A DNA stretch of 64,000 nucleotides from Variovorax saccharolyticus. GTDB taxonomy: Bacteria > Pseudomonadota > Gammaproteobacteria > Burkholderiales > Burkholderiaceae_C. The position numbers and the translations under genes were made by a program. The notes below the pieces were generated by a model. That model was not told the DNA's origin. It saw only the letters and a list, made by a program, of their open reading frames with translations, and did no database searches. The DNA lies in assembly GCF_030316765.1 (NCBI RefSeq), contig NZ_JASZYT010000001.1, forward strand, positions 1,054,001 through 1,118,000, given 5' to 3'. Within the stretch, counting starts at the first letter, position 1, and every line of letters begins with the position of its first letter. This document shows positions 56,533 through 64,000 of this stretch, piece after piece.

Positions 56533-57364
56533 CCACGGTGCCGATGGCACGCTGCCAGCCGAAGGGCTCGCGCAGGAAGAGGGTGCCGATGACCGCGGCG
56601 AACAGCACCGAGGTCTCGCGCAGCGCGGCGACGACCGCCACCGGCGCGTGCGTCATGGCCCACAGCGCGATGGCGTAGCTGCCGAGCGAGGCCACGGTGC
56701 CGACCAGCGCCAGCTTCCAGCGCCCCGCCATGTAGCCGAGGGCGGCGCGCCGCTGGCCGGGGCGCCGCCACAGCACCAGCAGCAGATAGGGCAGGCCGTC
56801 AAACAGGAACAGGCCGGCCACGTAGGCCAGCGCGTTGCCCGAGGCCCGCACGCCGATGCCGTCGACCACGGTGTAGACCGCGATGATGGCGGCGTTGGCG
56901 AGGGCGAAGCCCAGTGCCTTGCGGCGCCGGCTTTCGTCGCTGTCGCGCAGCGCCGAGCGAGACAGGCCCAGCGTGACGACGCCGACGCAGATCACGGCGA
57001 CACCGGCCCACGCCGCCGCCGAGATGCCCTCTCCGATGAAGGGCAGGCTGCCCATCGCGACCAGCAACGGGGCGCAGCCGCGCATCACCGGGTAGGTGAG
57101 GCCGAGGTCGCCGTGCTTGTAGGCGCCCGCCAGCGCCACGTAGTAGCCGAGGTGGATCACCAGCGAGGCGGCCATGTAGGGCCAGGCGGCGGGTGCCGGC
57201 AATCCGGTGTGGAGCAGCAGCGGCACGGCGATGAAGGTGCCCAGGCTGTGGATCAGCGCGGTGTCGAGCGCCTTGTCCGTGCCCGACTTGATGAGCGCGT
57301 TCCAGCCTGCGTGAAGCAGCGCGCCGAACAGCACGGCGCCAACCAGCGTGGGGCTGAGCGTCAC
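56495..57364 (-). CDS. EamA/DMT-family transporter
   Basis: A 289-residue membrane protein with ten predicted helices in two EamA repeats (first half around ALLHAGWNALIKSG; second half from FALANAAIIAVYTVVDG). DMT proteins move small metabolites, often outward. The gene overlaps the end of the decarboxylase by 38 bp on the opposite strand and lies 4 bp after the DNA ligase gene. The substrate is unknown. Confidence 0.85.
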   Translation of the reverse strand: MTLSPTLVGAVLFGALLHAGWNALIKSGTDKALDTALIHSLGTFIAVPLLLHTGLPAPAAWPYMAASLVIHLGYYVALAGAYKHGDLGLTYPVMRGCAPLLVAMGSLPFIGEGISAAAWAGVAVICVGVVTLGLSRSALRDSDESRRRKALGFALANAAIIAVYTVVDGIGVRASGNALAYVAGLFLFDGLPYLLLVLWRRPGQRRAALGYMAGRWKLALVGTVASLGSYAIALWAMTHAPVAVVAALRETSVLFAAVIGTLFLREPFGWQRAIGTVVIVAGVMTLRLA

Positions 57365-57368
57365 GGCT

Positions 57369-58223
57369 TCAGTCGCCCAGGTCCGGGCGCTCGCGCAGGA
57401 ATCGCGCGAAGCGCGGCAGGCCGCTCGGGTTGGTGCCGTTGTAGCGGTAGCTCACCCAGCTGCCGATGGCCGGGGGCTTCTCGCGCTCGGCGTCGCTGAA
57501 GCCGCCGCCGAGCTTGAAGCGCTTGCCGTCGGGGGTCTCGACCCAGATGGCCCCCATCCGTCCGGCGTGCTTGCCGCGGCCCGGAACGTGGGAGACGACG
57601 CGCGCGTCAGCGTCGTCGTAAGGCTTGACCTTGACCAGATCGGTGTTGCGCTCGGCCCGGTAGAGCGAGCCGCCACGGTGCAGCATGAGGCCTTCGCCGC
57701 CCATCCGCACGGTCTTGTCGAGCAGGGCCTGGAGATCTTCGTGGGTGGTGGCGCGCAGCTGGGGCACCGGCACGATCCAGGGGGCCTCGGTGATCGGCAG
57801 CAGCTTGCGCAGCACCGCGAGCCGGGCGGTGAAGTCGCCCGGCATGGCCGGCAGGTCGAACACCATGAAGCGCATCTGGCGCCAGGCGACGTCGTTCGGC
57901 GTCTGGCTGCGCACGGTCGAGACGGCGTGCGCGAAACGGCCGCGGCCGGCCCAGAGTTCGCCGTCCATCGGAACGGCCGGCAGCGCGGCGGTGAACCACG
58001 CCGGCGCCGCAACCGGCTCGCCGCCGCGGGTCCACAGCCGCTTGCCGTCCCAGTAGCCGCGAACGCCGTCGTATTTCTCGCTGACCCAGTAGTCCGCCAG
58101 CGGCATGCCGCGGCGGTACACCTCGGCCAGCATCAGCGGCGGCGCGCCGCTCCGTGCCAGCGCCGTCGAAGCCAGCGCGGCCAGGCCCGCCAGGACGAAA
58201 GCGCGTCGATCCATCTTGTTCAT
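57369..58223 (-). CDS. periplasmic ATP-dependent DNA ligase (Lig E type)
   Basis: The 284-residue protein has an N-terminal twin-arginine-like signal (MDRRAFVLAGLAALAST), then a minimal ATP-dependent ligase. It carries the AMP lysine Lys50 in EKYDGVRGYW (motif I), a motif III-like LRRRMRFMVFD-type strand around FMVFDLP, motif IV EGLMLH and motif V LVKVKP. An OB domain ends it. Lig E proteins act outside the cytoplasm, perhaps on DNA taken up or in biofilm. It is 65 bp downstream of fabI, on the same strand. Confidence 0.88.
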   Translation of the reverse strand: MNKMDRRAFVLAGLAALASTALARSGAPPLMLAEVYRRGMPLADYWVSEKYDGVRGYWDGKRLWTRGGEPVAAPAWFTAALPAVPMDGELWAGRGRFAHAVSTVRSQTPNDVAWRQMRFMVFDLPAMPGDFTARLAVLRKLLPITEAPWIVPVPQLRATTHEDLQALLDKTVRMGGEGLMLHRGGSLYRAERNTDLVKVKPYDDADARVVSHVPGRGKHAGRMGAIWVETPDGKRFKLGGGFSDAEREKPPAIGSWVSYRYNGTNPSGLPRFARFLRERPDLGD

Positions 58224-58288
58224 CGTGACAAGTCATCCCTCCCCAACCATCGCCAAGGGGCTGTCGCGCCCCATCGCCCGGAACGCGA

Positions 58289-59074
58289 CTAGCCTTCCGA
58301 CACTCCGCCCACCACCTGGCTGAAGCCGCCGTCCACGTAGGTGATTTCGGCGGTCACGCCGCTCGCCAGGTCGCTCAGCAGGAAGGCGGCGACGTTGCCG
58401 ACCTCTTCGATGGTCACGTTGCGGCGCATCGGCGCCACCTTCGAGATCGCCGACAGCAGCTTGCCGAAATCCTTGATGCCGCTGGCCGCCAGCGTCTTGA
58501 TCGGGCCGGCGCTGATGCCGTTCACGCGCATGCCCTTGGGCCCGAGCGATTCGGCGAGGTAGCGCACGGAGGCTTCGAGCGAGGCCTTCGCCAGGCCCAT
58601 GGTGTTGTAGTTGGGCAGGGCCCGGATCGCGCCCAGGTAGGTCAGCGTGAGCAGCGCCGACTTGTCGTTGAGGTAGGGCAGGGCCGCCTTGGCCATGGCC
58701 GGGAAGCTGTACGCACTGATATCGTGCGCGATCTTGAAGCCTTCGCGGGACAGGCCGTCGAGGAAGTCGCCCGCGATCGCCTCGCGCGGGGCAAAGCCGA
58801 TGCTGTGGACGAAACCGTCGAACTTGGGCCAGGTCTGGGCCAGGTCGGCGAACAGTTTCGCGATCTGGGCGTCGTCGCCGACATCGCAGTCGAACACCAG
58901 CTTGGAGTCGAAATCGGCCGCGAACTCGGTGATGCGGTCCTTGAAGCGCTCGCCGACATAGCTGAAAGCCAACTCGGCGCCTTGCGCATGGCAGGCCTTG
59001 GCGATGCCGTAGGCGATGGAGCGGTTGCTCAGCACGCCCGTGATCAGAAGTTTTTTGCCGGAAAGAAAGCCCAT
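58289..59074 (-). CDS. fabI: enoyl-ACP reductase (NADH), FabI
   Basis: FabI (261 residues) makes the last reduction of fatty acid elongation. It starts [20 protein letters not shown] and shows the Tyr and Lys of the active site in [20 protein letters not shown]. The triclosan-contact Gly in HSIGF is unchanged, so the usual inhibitor pocket is kept. The ATG at 59074 is chosen because it aligns with the family; it lies only 37 bp from the divergent yejA start. Confidence 0.96.
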   Translation of the reverse strand: MGFLSGKKLLITGVLSNRSIAYGIAKACHAQGAELAFSYVGERFKDRITEFAADFDSKLVFDCDVGDDAQIAKLFADLAQTWPKFDGFVHSIGFAPREAIAGDFLDGLSREGFKIAHDISAYSFPAMAKAALPYLNDKSALLTLTYLGAIRALPNYNTMGLAKASLEASVRYLAESLGPKGMRVNGISAGPIKTLAASGIKDFGKLLSAISKVAPMRRNVTIEEVGNVAAFLLSDLASGVTAEITYVDGGFSQVVGGVSEG

Positions 59075-59111
59075 GGGACGACCTCGTGTAAATCTTGGGC
59101 AGAATTCTCGC

Positions 59112-60908
59112 ATGCGGGTTTGGCTTCTCCTCTTGTTGGCGCTTTGCGCGGTTCCCTCCTGGGCTGCGCATGCCTACGCCCAGTTCGGCGACATCAAGTA
59201 CCCGGCGGGGTTCACTCACTTCGACTATGTCAACCCCAAGGCGCCCAAAGGCGGCGAGATGCGCATGGTGCCGCCGACCCGGCCGACCAATTTCGACAAG
59301 TTCAACCCGTTCACGCTCAAGGGCACGGCGCCCTACGGCATCGGCAGCCTGATGTTCGAGAGCCTGTTGACCGGCAACTCCGAGGAGCCGACCACGGCCT
59401 ACGGCCTGCTGGCCGAGGACGTGGAGGTCGCGGCGGACAAGCAGTCCGCCACCTTCAGGATCCATCCGAAGGCGCGTTTCAACGACGGCAGCCCGGTGCT
59501 CGCGGCCGACGTGGTGCATTCGTTCACCACGCTCACCGGCAAACTGGCGGCGCCCCAGTTCAAGACGATCTACGCCGAGGTGAAGGGCGTCAAGGCGCTC
59601 GACGAACGCACTGTGCGCTTCGACTTCAGGAGTCCCAACCCCGAGCTTCCGCTGGTGGTCGGGGGCATGCCGGTGTTCAGCCGCGCCTGGGGCGGCGGCA
59701 AGCCTTTCGACCAGATCACGACCGATGTGCCGATCGGCTCGGGCCCGTACAAGCTGGTGAACCCGCGCATGGGCCGCGACATCACCTACGCCCGGGACCC
59801 GAACTACTGGGGCGCGGAGTTGCCGGTGCGCAAGGGCTTCTTCAACTTCGACCGCGTCACCTACCGGATCTACCTCGACGACACGGCGCGCTTCGAAGGC
59901 CTCAAGGCCGACGAATACGACTTCATGCGCGAGTTCACCTCGCGCAACTGGGCCCGCCAGTACAAGGGCAAGCAGTTCGACTCCGGCGAGATCGTCAAGC
60001 GGGCCTTCGAGAACCGCAATCCCGGCGACTTCCAGGGCTACGTCTTCAATGCCCGCAATCCGAAGTTCAAGGACATCCGGGTGCGGCAGGCGATCGGGCT
60101 CGCGGTGGATTTCGAGTGGCTCAACCGGCAGCTCTTCTATGGGCTGTACAAGCGTGTCGAAGGCTATTTCCCGAACAGCGAGTTTCACGCCGAAGGGCTG
60201 CCCACGCCGGAAGAACTCGTCTTGCTCGAACCCCTGCGCGACAAGCTGCGGCCCGAGGTCTTCGGCCCCGCCGTGGTCTCGCCGAGCACCGCGCCGCCGG
60301 GCAGCCTGCGCGAGAACCTGCGCAAGGCACGGGCATTGCTGGCCGAGGCGGGATGGACCTACCGGGATGGCGCCTTGCGCAACGAGAAGGGCGAGCCCTT
60401 CACGATCGAGTTCCTCAACGACCAGCCTTCGCTGATCCGGGTCGCGACGCCATTCCAGTCGGCGCTGCAGAAGCTCGGGATCCAGATGACTTTCCGCACG
60501 GTCGATTTCTCGCTGGCCCAGCAGCGCATGGACAACTTCGATTTCGAGATGACCACGGTCCGGCTGCCGGGCAGCACGGCGCCGGGCGGCGAACTGCTGG
60601 AGCTGTTCGGCTCGGAGGCCGCCGCGACCCACGGCTCGCGAAACATCTGGGGCATCGCCGACCCGGCTGTGGATGCGCTGGTGAAGAAGGTCGTGAGCGC
60701 GACCACGCGGCCCGAGCTCAGCGCCGCCATGCGCGCGCTCGACCGGGTGCTTTCGCACGGCTACTACTCGATCCCGCAGTACTACGGCGGCGCCTTCCTG
60801 ATCGGCTACCATCCGAAGCCATTCGTGCTGCCTCCCGTGATCCCTCCCTATTACGACGCCCACGACTGGGCCATGAGCACCTGGTGGGCATCGCCCGCCA
60901 ACAAGTAG
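59112..60908 (+). CDS. yejA: peptide ABC transporter binding protein YejA
   Basis: The 598-residue precursor has a signal peptide (about 1-22, ending SWAAHA) and a family 5 extracellular solute-binding fold with [20 protein letters not shown] and [10 protein letters not shown]. YejA captures oligopeptides, and in E. coli also microcin C. It starts at 59112 and is followed 7 bp later by yejB. Confidence 0.93.
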   Translation: MRVWLLLLLALCAVPSWAAHAYAQFGDIKYPAGFTHFDYVNPKAPKGGEMRMVPPTRPTNFDKFNPFTLKGTAPYGIGSLMFESLLTGNSEEPTTAYGLLAEDVEVAADKQSATFRIHPKARFNDGSPVLAADVVHSFTTLTGKLAAPQFKTIYAEVKGVKALDERTVRFDFRSPNPELPLVVGGMPVFSRAWGGGKPFDQITTDVPIGSGPYKLVNPRMGRDITYARDPNYWGAELPVRKGFFNFDRVTYRIYLDDTARFEGLKADEYDFMREFTSRNWARQYKGKQFDSGEIVKRAFENRNPGDFQGYVFNARNPKFKDIRVRQAIGLAVDFEWLNRQLFYGLYKRVEGYFPNSEFHAEGLPTPEELVLLEPLRDKLRPEVFGPAVVSPSTAPPGSLRENLRKARALLAEAGWTYRDGALRNEKGEPFTIEFLNDQPSLIRVATPFQSALQKLGIQMTFRTVDFSLAQQRMDNFDFEMTTVRLPGSTAPGGELLELFGSEAAATHGSRNIWGIADPAVDALVKKVVSATTRPELSAAMRALDRVLSHGYYSIPQYYGGAFLIGYHPKPFVLPPVIPPYYDAHDWAMSTWWASPANK

Positions 60909-60915
60909 GAAGGCG

Positions 60916-61950
60916 ATGGTCAGCTACATCCTCAAACGCCTGCTGCTGATGGTGCCGACCCTGTTCGGCGTGCTGCTGCTGACCTTCGTCGTGATCCAGT
61001 TCGTGCCGGGCGGGCCGGTCGAGCAGATGGTGTCGCAGTTGCAGGGGCGCGATTCGGGTGGCGAACGGGCGGCCGCGAGTGGCGCAGGCTACCGCGGGCG
61101 GCAAGGTCTCGATCCGCAGCGCATCGAGGAGATCAAGCAACTCTACGGCTTCGACAAGCCGCCGCTCGAGCGCTTCTGGCAGATGCTGAAGTCCTACGCG
61201 CGCTTCGATCTGGGCACCAGCTTCTACCAGCGCAAGGCCGTGTGGGAACTGGTCAAGGAAAAGATGCCGGTGTCGATCAGCCTCGGGCTCTGGACCTTCT
61301 TCATCAGCTACCTGATCGCCGTGCCGCTGGGCGTCGCCAAGGCGGTGAGGGCGGGCTCGCGCTTCGACTTCCTCACCACGCTGATCGTGCTGATCGGCTA
61401 TGCGATTCCGGGCTTCGTGCTCGGCGTGGCGCTGCTCGTGATCTTCGGCGGGCAGCTGCAGTGGTTTCCGCTGCGCGGCCTGACATCGCCCGGCTGGGAG
61501 GCGATGAGCTGGGGTGCGCGAACGGTCGACTACCTGTGGCATATCGCCTTGCCCGTGACGGCGATGGTGCTGGGCAGCTTCGCGGTCACCGCCATGCTGA
61601 CCAAGAACTCCTTTCTCGAGGAGATCCGCAAGCAGTACGTGCTGACCGCGCGGGCCAAGGGGCTGACCGAGCGCGACGTGCTGTGGAAGCACGTGTTCCG
61701 CAATGCGCTGATCCCGATCGTCACGGGTTTTCCGGCCGCCTTCATCGGGGCCTTCTTCACCGGCTCCCTGCTCATCGAGACGCTGTTCTCGCTCGATGGA
61801 CTGGGCCTGCTGAGCTACGAGAGCGTGATCCGCCGCGACTATCCGGTGGTGCTGGGCACGCTCTATCTGTTCACGCTGATCGGGCTGGTGACCAAGCTGG
61901 TCAGCGATCTCTGCTATGTCCTGGTGGATCCGAGGGTGAAGTTTGACTAG
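60916..61950 (+). CDS. yejB: peptide ABC transporter permease YejB
   Basis: A 344-residue DppB-type permease beginning MVSYILKRLLLMVPTLFGVL with six helices. It carries the YejB-type insertion around SQLQGRDSGGERAAASGAG and the EAA loop ARAKGLTERDVLWKHVFRNA. It overlaps yejE by 8 bp. Confidence 0.94.
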   Translation: MVSYILKRLLLMVPTLFGVLLLTFVVIQFVPGGPVEQMVSQLQGRDSGGERAAASGAGYRGRQGLDPQRIEEIKQLYGFDKPPLERFWQMLKSYARFDLGTSFYQRKAVWELVKEKMPVSISLGLWTFFISYLIAVPLGVAKAVRAGSRFDFLTTLIVLIGYAIPGFVLGVALLVIFGGQLQWFPLRGLTSPGWEAMSWGARTVDYLWHIALPVTAMVLGSFAVTAMLTKNSFLEEIRKQYVLTARAKGLTERDVLWKHVFRNALIPIVTGFPAAFIGAFFTGSLLIETLFSLDGLGLLSYESVIRRDYPVVLGTLYLFTLIGLVTKLVSDLCYVLVDPRVKFD

Positions 61951-62983
61951 CGGCGGCGCCATCGTTTCGCCCGGCCGCCGCGCCTGGCAGCGCTTCAGGC
62001 GCAACCGGCTCGGCTACTGGAGCCTTCTGGTCTTCACGCTGCTTGTGGTGCTGAGCCTGTTCGCCGAACTGCTCTCCACCGACAAGCCGCTGGTGGTGCG
62101 CTACGAGGGCCAGACCTACTTTCCGGTGCTGCGCGACTATTCGGAAAAGACCTTCGGCGGCGACTTTGAGACCCCGGCCGACTATCTCGATCCCTTCATC
62201 CGCGAACGCATCACGGGCGGCGCCAACTGGGCCCTCTACGCGCCCAATCCCTACGGCCCGAAGACGCTCAACTACTTCGCCAGGTCGCCCAATCCGGCGG
62301 CGCCTTCGGCCGAGAACCTCCTGGGCAGCGACGACCGCGGCCGCGACCTGCTGGCTCAACTGATCTACGGCTTCCGGGTGAGCGTGCTGTTTGCGCTGGC
62401 GCTGACATTCGTCGGCGTGGTGCTGGGCATCGTCACGGGCGCCATCCAGGGCTTCTTCGCCGGCCGCATCGACCTCGCGTTCCAGCGCTTCATCGAGATC
62501 TGGAGTTCGATGCCCGAGCTCTACCTGCTGATCATCTTCAGCGCGATCTTCGCGCCCAGCGTCTCGCTGCTGCTGATCCTGCTGAGCCTGTTCGGATGGA
62601 TGGGCTTGTCGGACTATGTGCGTGCCGAGTTCCTGCGCAACCGGCAGATGGACTACGTGCGCGCCGCGCGCGCGCTCGGCGTCGGCAACCTGCAGATCAT
62701 GTGGAAGCACATCCTCCCCAACAGCATGACGCCGGTCGTGACCTTCCTGCCGTTTCGCATGAGCGCCGCGATCCTGGCGCTGACCTCGCTCGACTTCCTC
62801 GGCCTCGGCGTGCCGCCGGGCACGCCTTCGCTCGGCGAACTGCTGAGCCAGGGCAAGGCCAACATCGACGCCTGGTGGATCTCGATGTCGACCTTCGGCG
62901 TGCTGGTGCTGACCCTGATGCTGCTCACTTTCATGGGCGACGCGCTGCGCGATGCGCTCGATCCGCGCAAGGCCGATCAATGA
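61943..62983 (+). CDS. yejE: peptide ABC transporter permease YejE
   Basis: A 346-residue DppC-type permease starting with TTG at 61943 inside yejB. A GAGG at 61932-61935 lies at suitable distance, and no ATG is available before the conserved WQRFRRNRLGYWSL. The large periplasmic loop (60-130) and EAA loop ARALGVGNLQIMWKHILPNS fit YejE. It ends with ATGA overlap into yejF. Confidence 0.93.
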   Translation: MTSGGAIVSPGRRAWQRFRRNRLGYWSLLVFTLLVVLSLFAELLSTDKPLVVRYEGQTYFPVLRDYSEKTFGGDFETPADYLDPFIRERITGGANWALYAPNPYGPKTLNYFARSPNPAAPSAENLLGSDDRGRDLLAQLIYGFRVSVLFALALTFVGVVLGIVTGAIQGFFAGRIDLAFQRFIEIWSSMPELYLLIIFSAIFAPSVSLLLILLSLFGWMGLSDYVRAEFLRNRQMDYVRAARALGVGNLQIMWKHILPNSMTPVVTFLPFRMSAAILALTSLDFLGLGVPPGTPSLGELLSQGKANIDAWWISMSTFGVLVLTLMLLTFMGDALRDALDPRKADQ

Positions 62984-64000
62984 GCGGAGCACTGCTGAAC
63001 GTCCAGGGCCTGCGGGTCGCCTTCGGCGACAAGGAAGTCGTGCACGGCATCGACTTCGAGATCGCGCCGGGCGAGAAGCTCGCGCTGGTCGGCGAGTCCG
63101 GCTCCGGCAAGACGGTGACTGCGCTGAGCCTGCTGCGGCTGGCGCAGAACGCGCAGCTTTCGGGGCGTGCGAGCTTCGCCGGCGAGGGCGGGGAGGCCGC
63201 GCGCGACCTGCTGCAGATTCCCGAACGCCAGCTGCGCGGCATCCGCGGCAAGGAGATCGCGATGATCTTCCAGGAGCCGATGACCGCGCTCAATGCGCTC
63301 TACCCGGTGGGCGACCAGATTGCCGAAGTGCTCGAGCTGCACCAGGGCATGTCGGCGCGCGACGCGCACCAGGCCGCCGTGCAACTGCTCGCCGACACCG
63401 GCATCCCGGAGCCGGCGCGCCGGGCGAGGGCGTTTCCGCACCAGCTCTCGGGCGGCCAGCGCCAGCGCGCGATGATCGCGATGGCGCTGGCGTGCAAGCC
63501 GCGCCTGCTGCTGGCCGACGAGCCGACCACGGCGCTCGATGTCACGGTGCGCGCGCAGATCCTCGACCTGCTGGCCGAACTGCAGCGCAAGCACGGCATG
63601 GCGGTGCTCCTGATCACGCACGACCTGAACCTGGTGCGCCGCTTCGCCGATCGCGTGGCCGTGATGGAGAACGGCCACATCGTCGAGCACGGCGTGGTGG
63701 CCAGCGTGTTCGACGCGCCGCAGCACCCCTACACCCGCAAGCTGATCGACAGCCGCCCGAGCCGGGATGTCGCTTCGGTGGCGGTCGACTCGCAGGCGCA
63801 GCCGGTGCTCGAGGCGGCGGGGCTGCGCGTGAGCTACCCGGTGCCCCGCCCCGGTATCAAGGGCTGGTTCTCCAGCGGCGAGTTCGTGGCCGTGCAGGGC
63901 GCGGATTTCCGCATCGTGCCGGGCGAGACGCTGGGTGTGGTCGGCGAATCCGGATCGGGCAAGTCGACGCTGGCGCTGGCGGCGCTCGGGCTCCTGAAGC
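62980..64000 (+). CDS. yejF: peptide ABC transporter ATPase YejF (3' partial)
   Basis: The visible 340 residues contain one complete ABC domain (GESGSGKTVTAL, LSGGQRQRAMIAM, LLADEPTTALDVT, ITHDLNLV) and the start of a second (ETLGVVGESGSGKSTLALAA). This matches fused YejF, which drives the YejBE permeases. The gene continues past the window end. Confidence 0.92.
   Translation, partial: MSGALLNVQGLRVAFGDKEVVHGIDFEIAPGEKLALVGESGSGKTVTALSLLRLAQNAQLSGRASFAGEGGEAARDLLQIPERQLRGIRGKEIAMIFQEPMTALNALYPVGDQIAEVLELHQGMSARDAHQAAVQLLADTGIPEPARRARAFPHQLSGGQRQRAMIAMALACKPRLLLADEPTTALDVTVRAQILDLLAELQRKHGMAVLLITHDLNLVRRFADRVAVMENGHIVEHGVVASVFDAPQHPYTRKLIDSRPSRDVASVAVDSQAQPVLEAAGLRVSYPVPRPGIKGWFSSGEFVAVQGADFRIVPGETLGVVGESGSGKSTLALAALGLLK

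Overview
This is a 64 kb piece of a very GC-rich bacterial chromosome. It most likely comes from a betaproteobacterium of the order Burkholderiales, family Comamonadaceae, close to Variovorax or its relatives. That placement is inferred from gene content and order (argA next to hrpA, dapC-dapD-pilU-dapE-prmB, fabI next to yejABEF, a DUF2486-like protein after holC) and from protein character. It was not tested by a database search. Most of the window is tightly packed core genome with many 1 to 14 bp gene overlaps. I see no prophage, insertion sequence, CRISPR array or rRNA.

Layout. 1-3748: the right edge of what looks like an aryl-polyene (xanthomonadin-like) pigment cluster. It has an ApeQ/FabG-type reductase, a family 2 glycosyltransferase, a PlsC-type acyltransferase and a XanB2/FkbO-type chorismatase, with a repeat-rich 480 bp gap between the convergent arms. 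3998-10914: a housekeeping run yebC, purD, hemF, nadD, rsfS, rlmH, maf, rng. 10932-16400: msbA (divergent), then tolB-pal-cpoB, tcdA and tRNA-Lys. 16453-18140: a small envelope module of cytochrome c, a ferritin-like protein and an ECF sigma factor that carries a single-base frameshift. 18225-22307: a diguanylate cyclase, a lipoprotein esterase, and an MFS exporter facing its likely TetR repressor across two palindromic operators.

22356-29400 is the most distinctive accessory region. On the minus strand, a LysR regulator is followed by a ring-opening amidohydrolase of the cyanuric acid hydrolase/barbiturase family, a VOC protein, an NMT1/SsuA-type binding protein, an ABC permease, a flavin monooxygenase, an ABC ATPase and an AtzH/HpxZ-like protein. 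Together they look like a system that imports, hydroxylates and opens an N-heterocyclic ring. The substrate is unknown, and the AtzE/AtzF-type amidases usually found with such enzymes are absent from the window.

29555-44107: an SPW-repeat protein, small hypotheticals and a long minus-strand run (argA, a hypothetical, dapC, dapD, pilU, dapE, prmB, an ABC-F ATPase, a DUF697-like protein), with hrpA divergent from argA. 44171-49196: a tiny DUF3309 membrane protein, a methionine-type aminotransferase, a CysB-type regulator, a CbiX-like chelatase, lptG and lptF. 49218-54034: pepA, holC, a DUF2486-like protein, a LivK-type binding lipoprotein, a receiver-only response regulator, a coiled-coil hypothetical and tRNA-Ser. 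54208-64000: an Arg/Lys/Orn decarboxylase, an EamA transporter, a periplasmic ATP-dependent DNA ligase, fabI and the yejABEF peptide transporter, whose last gene runs off the window.
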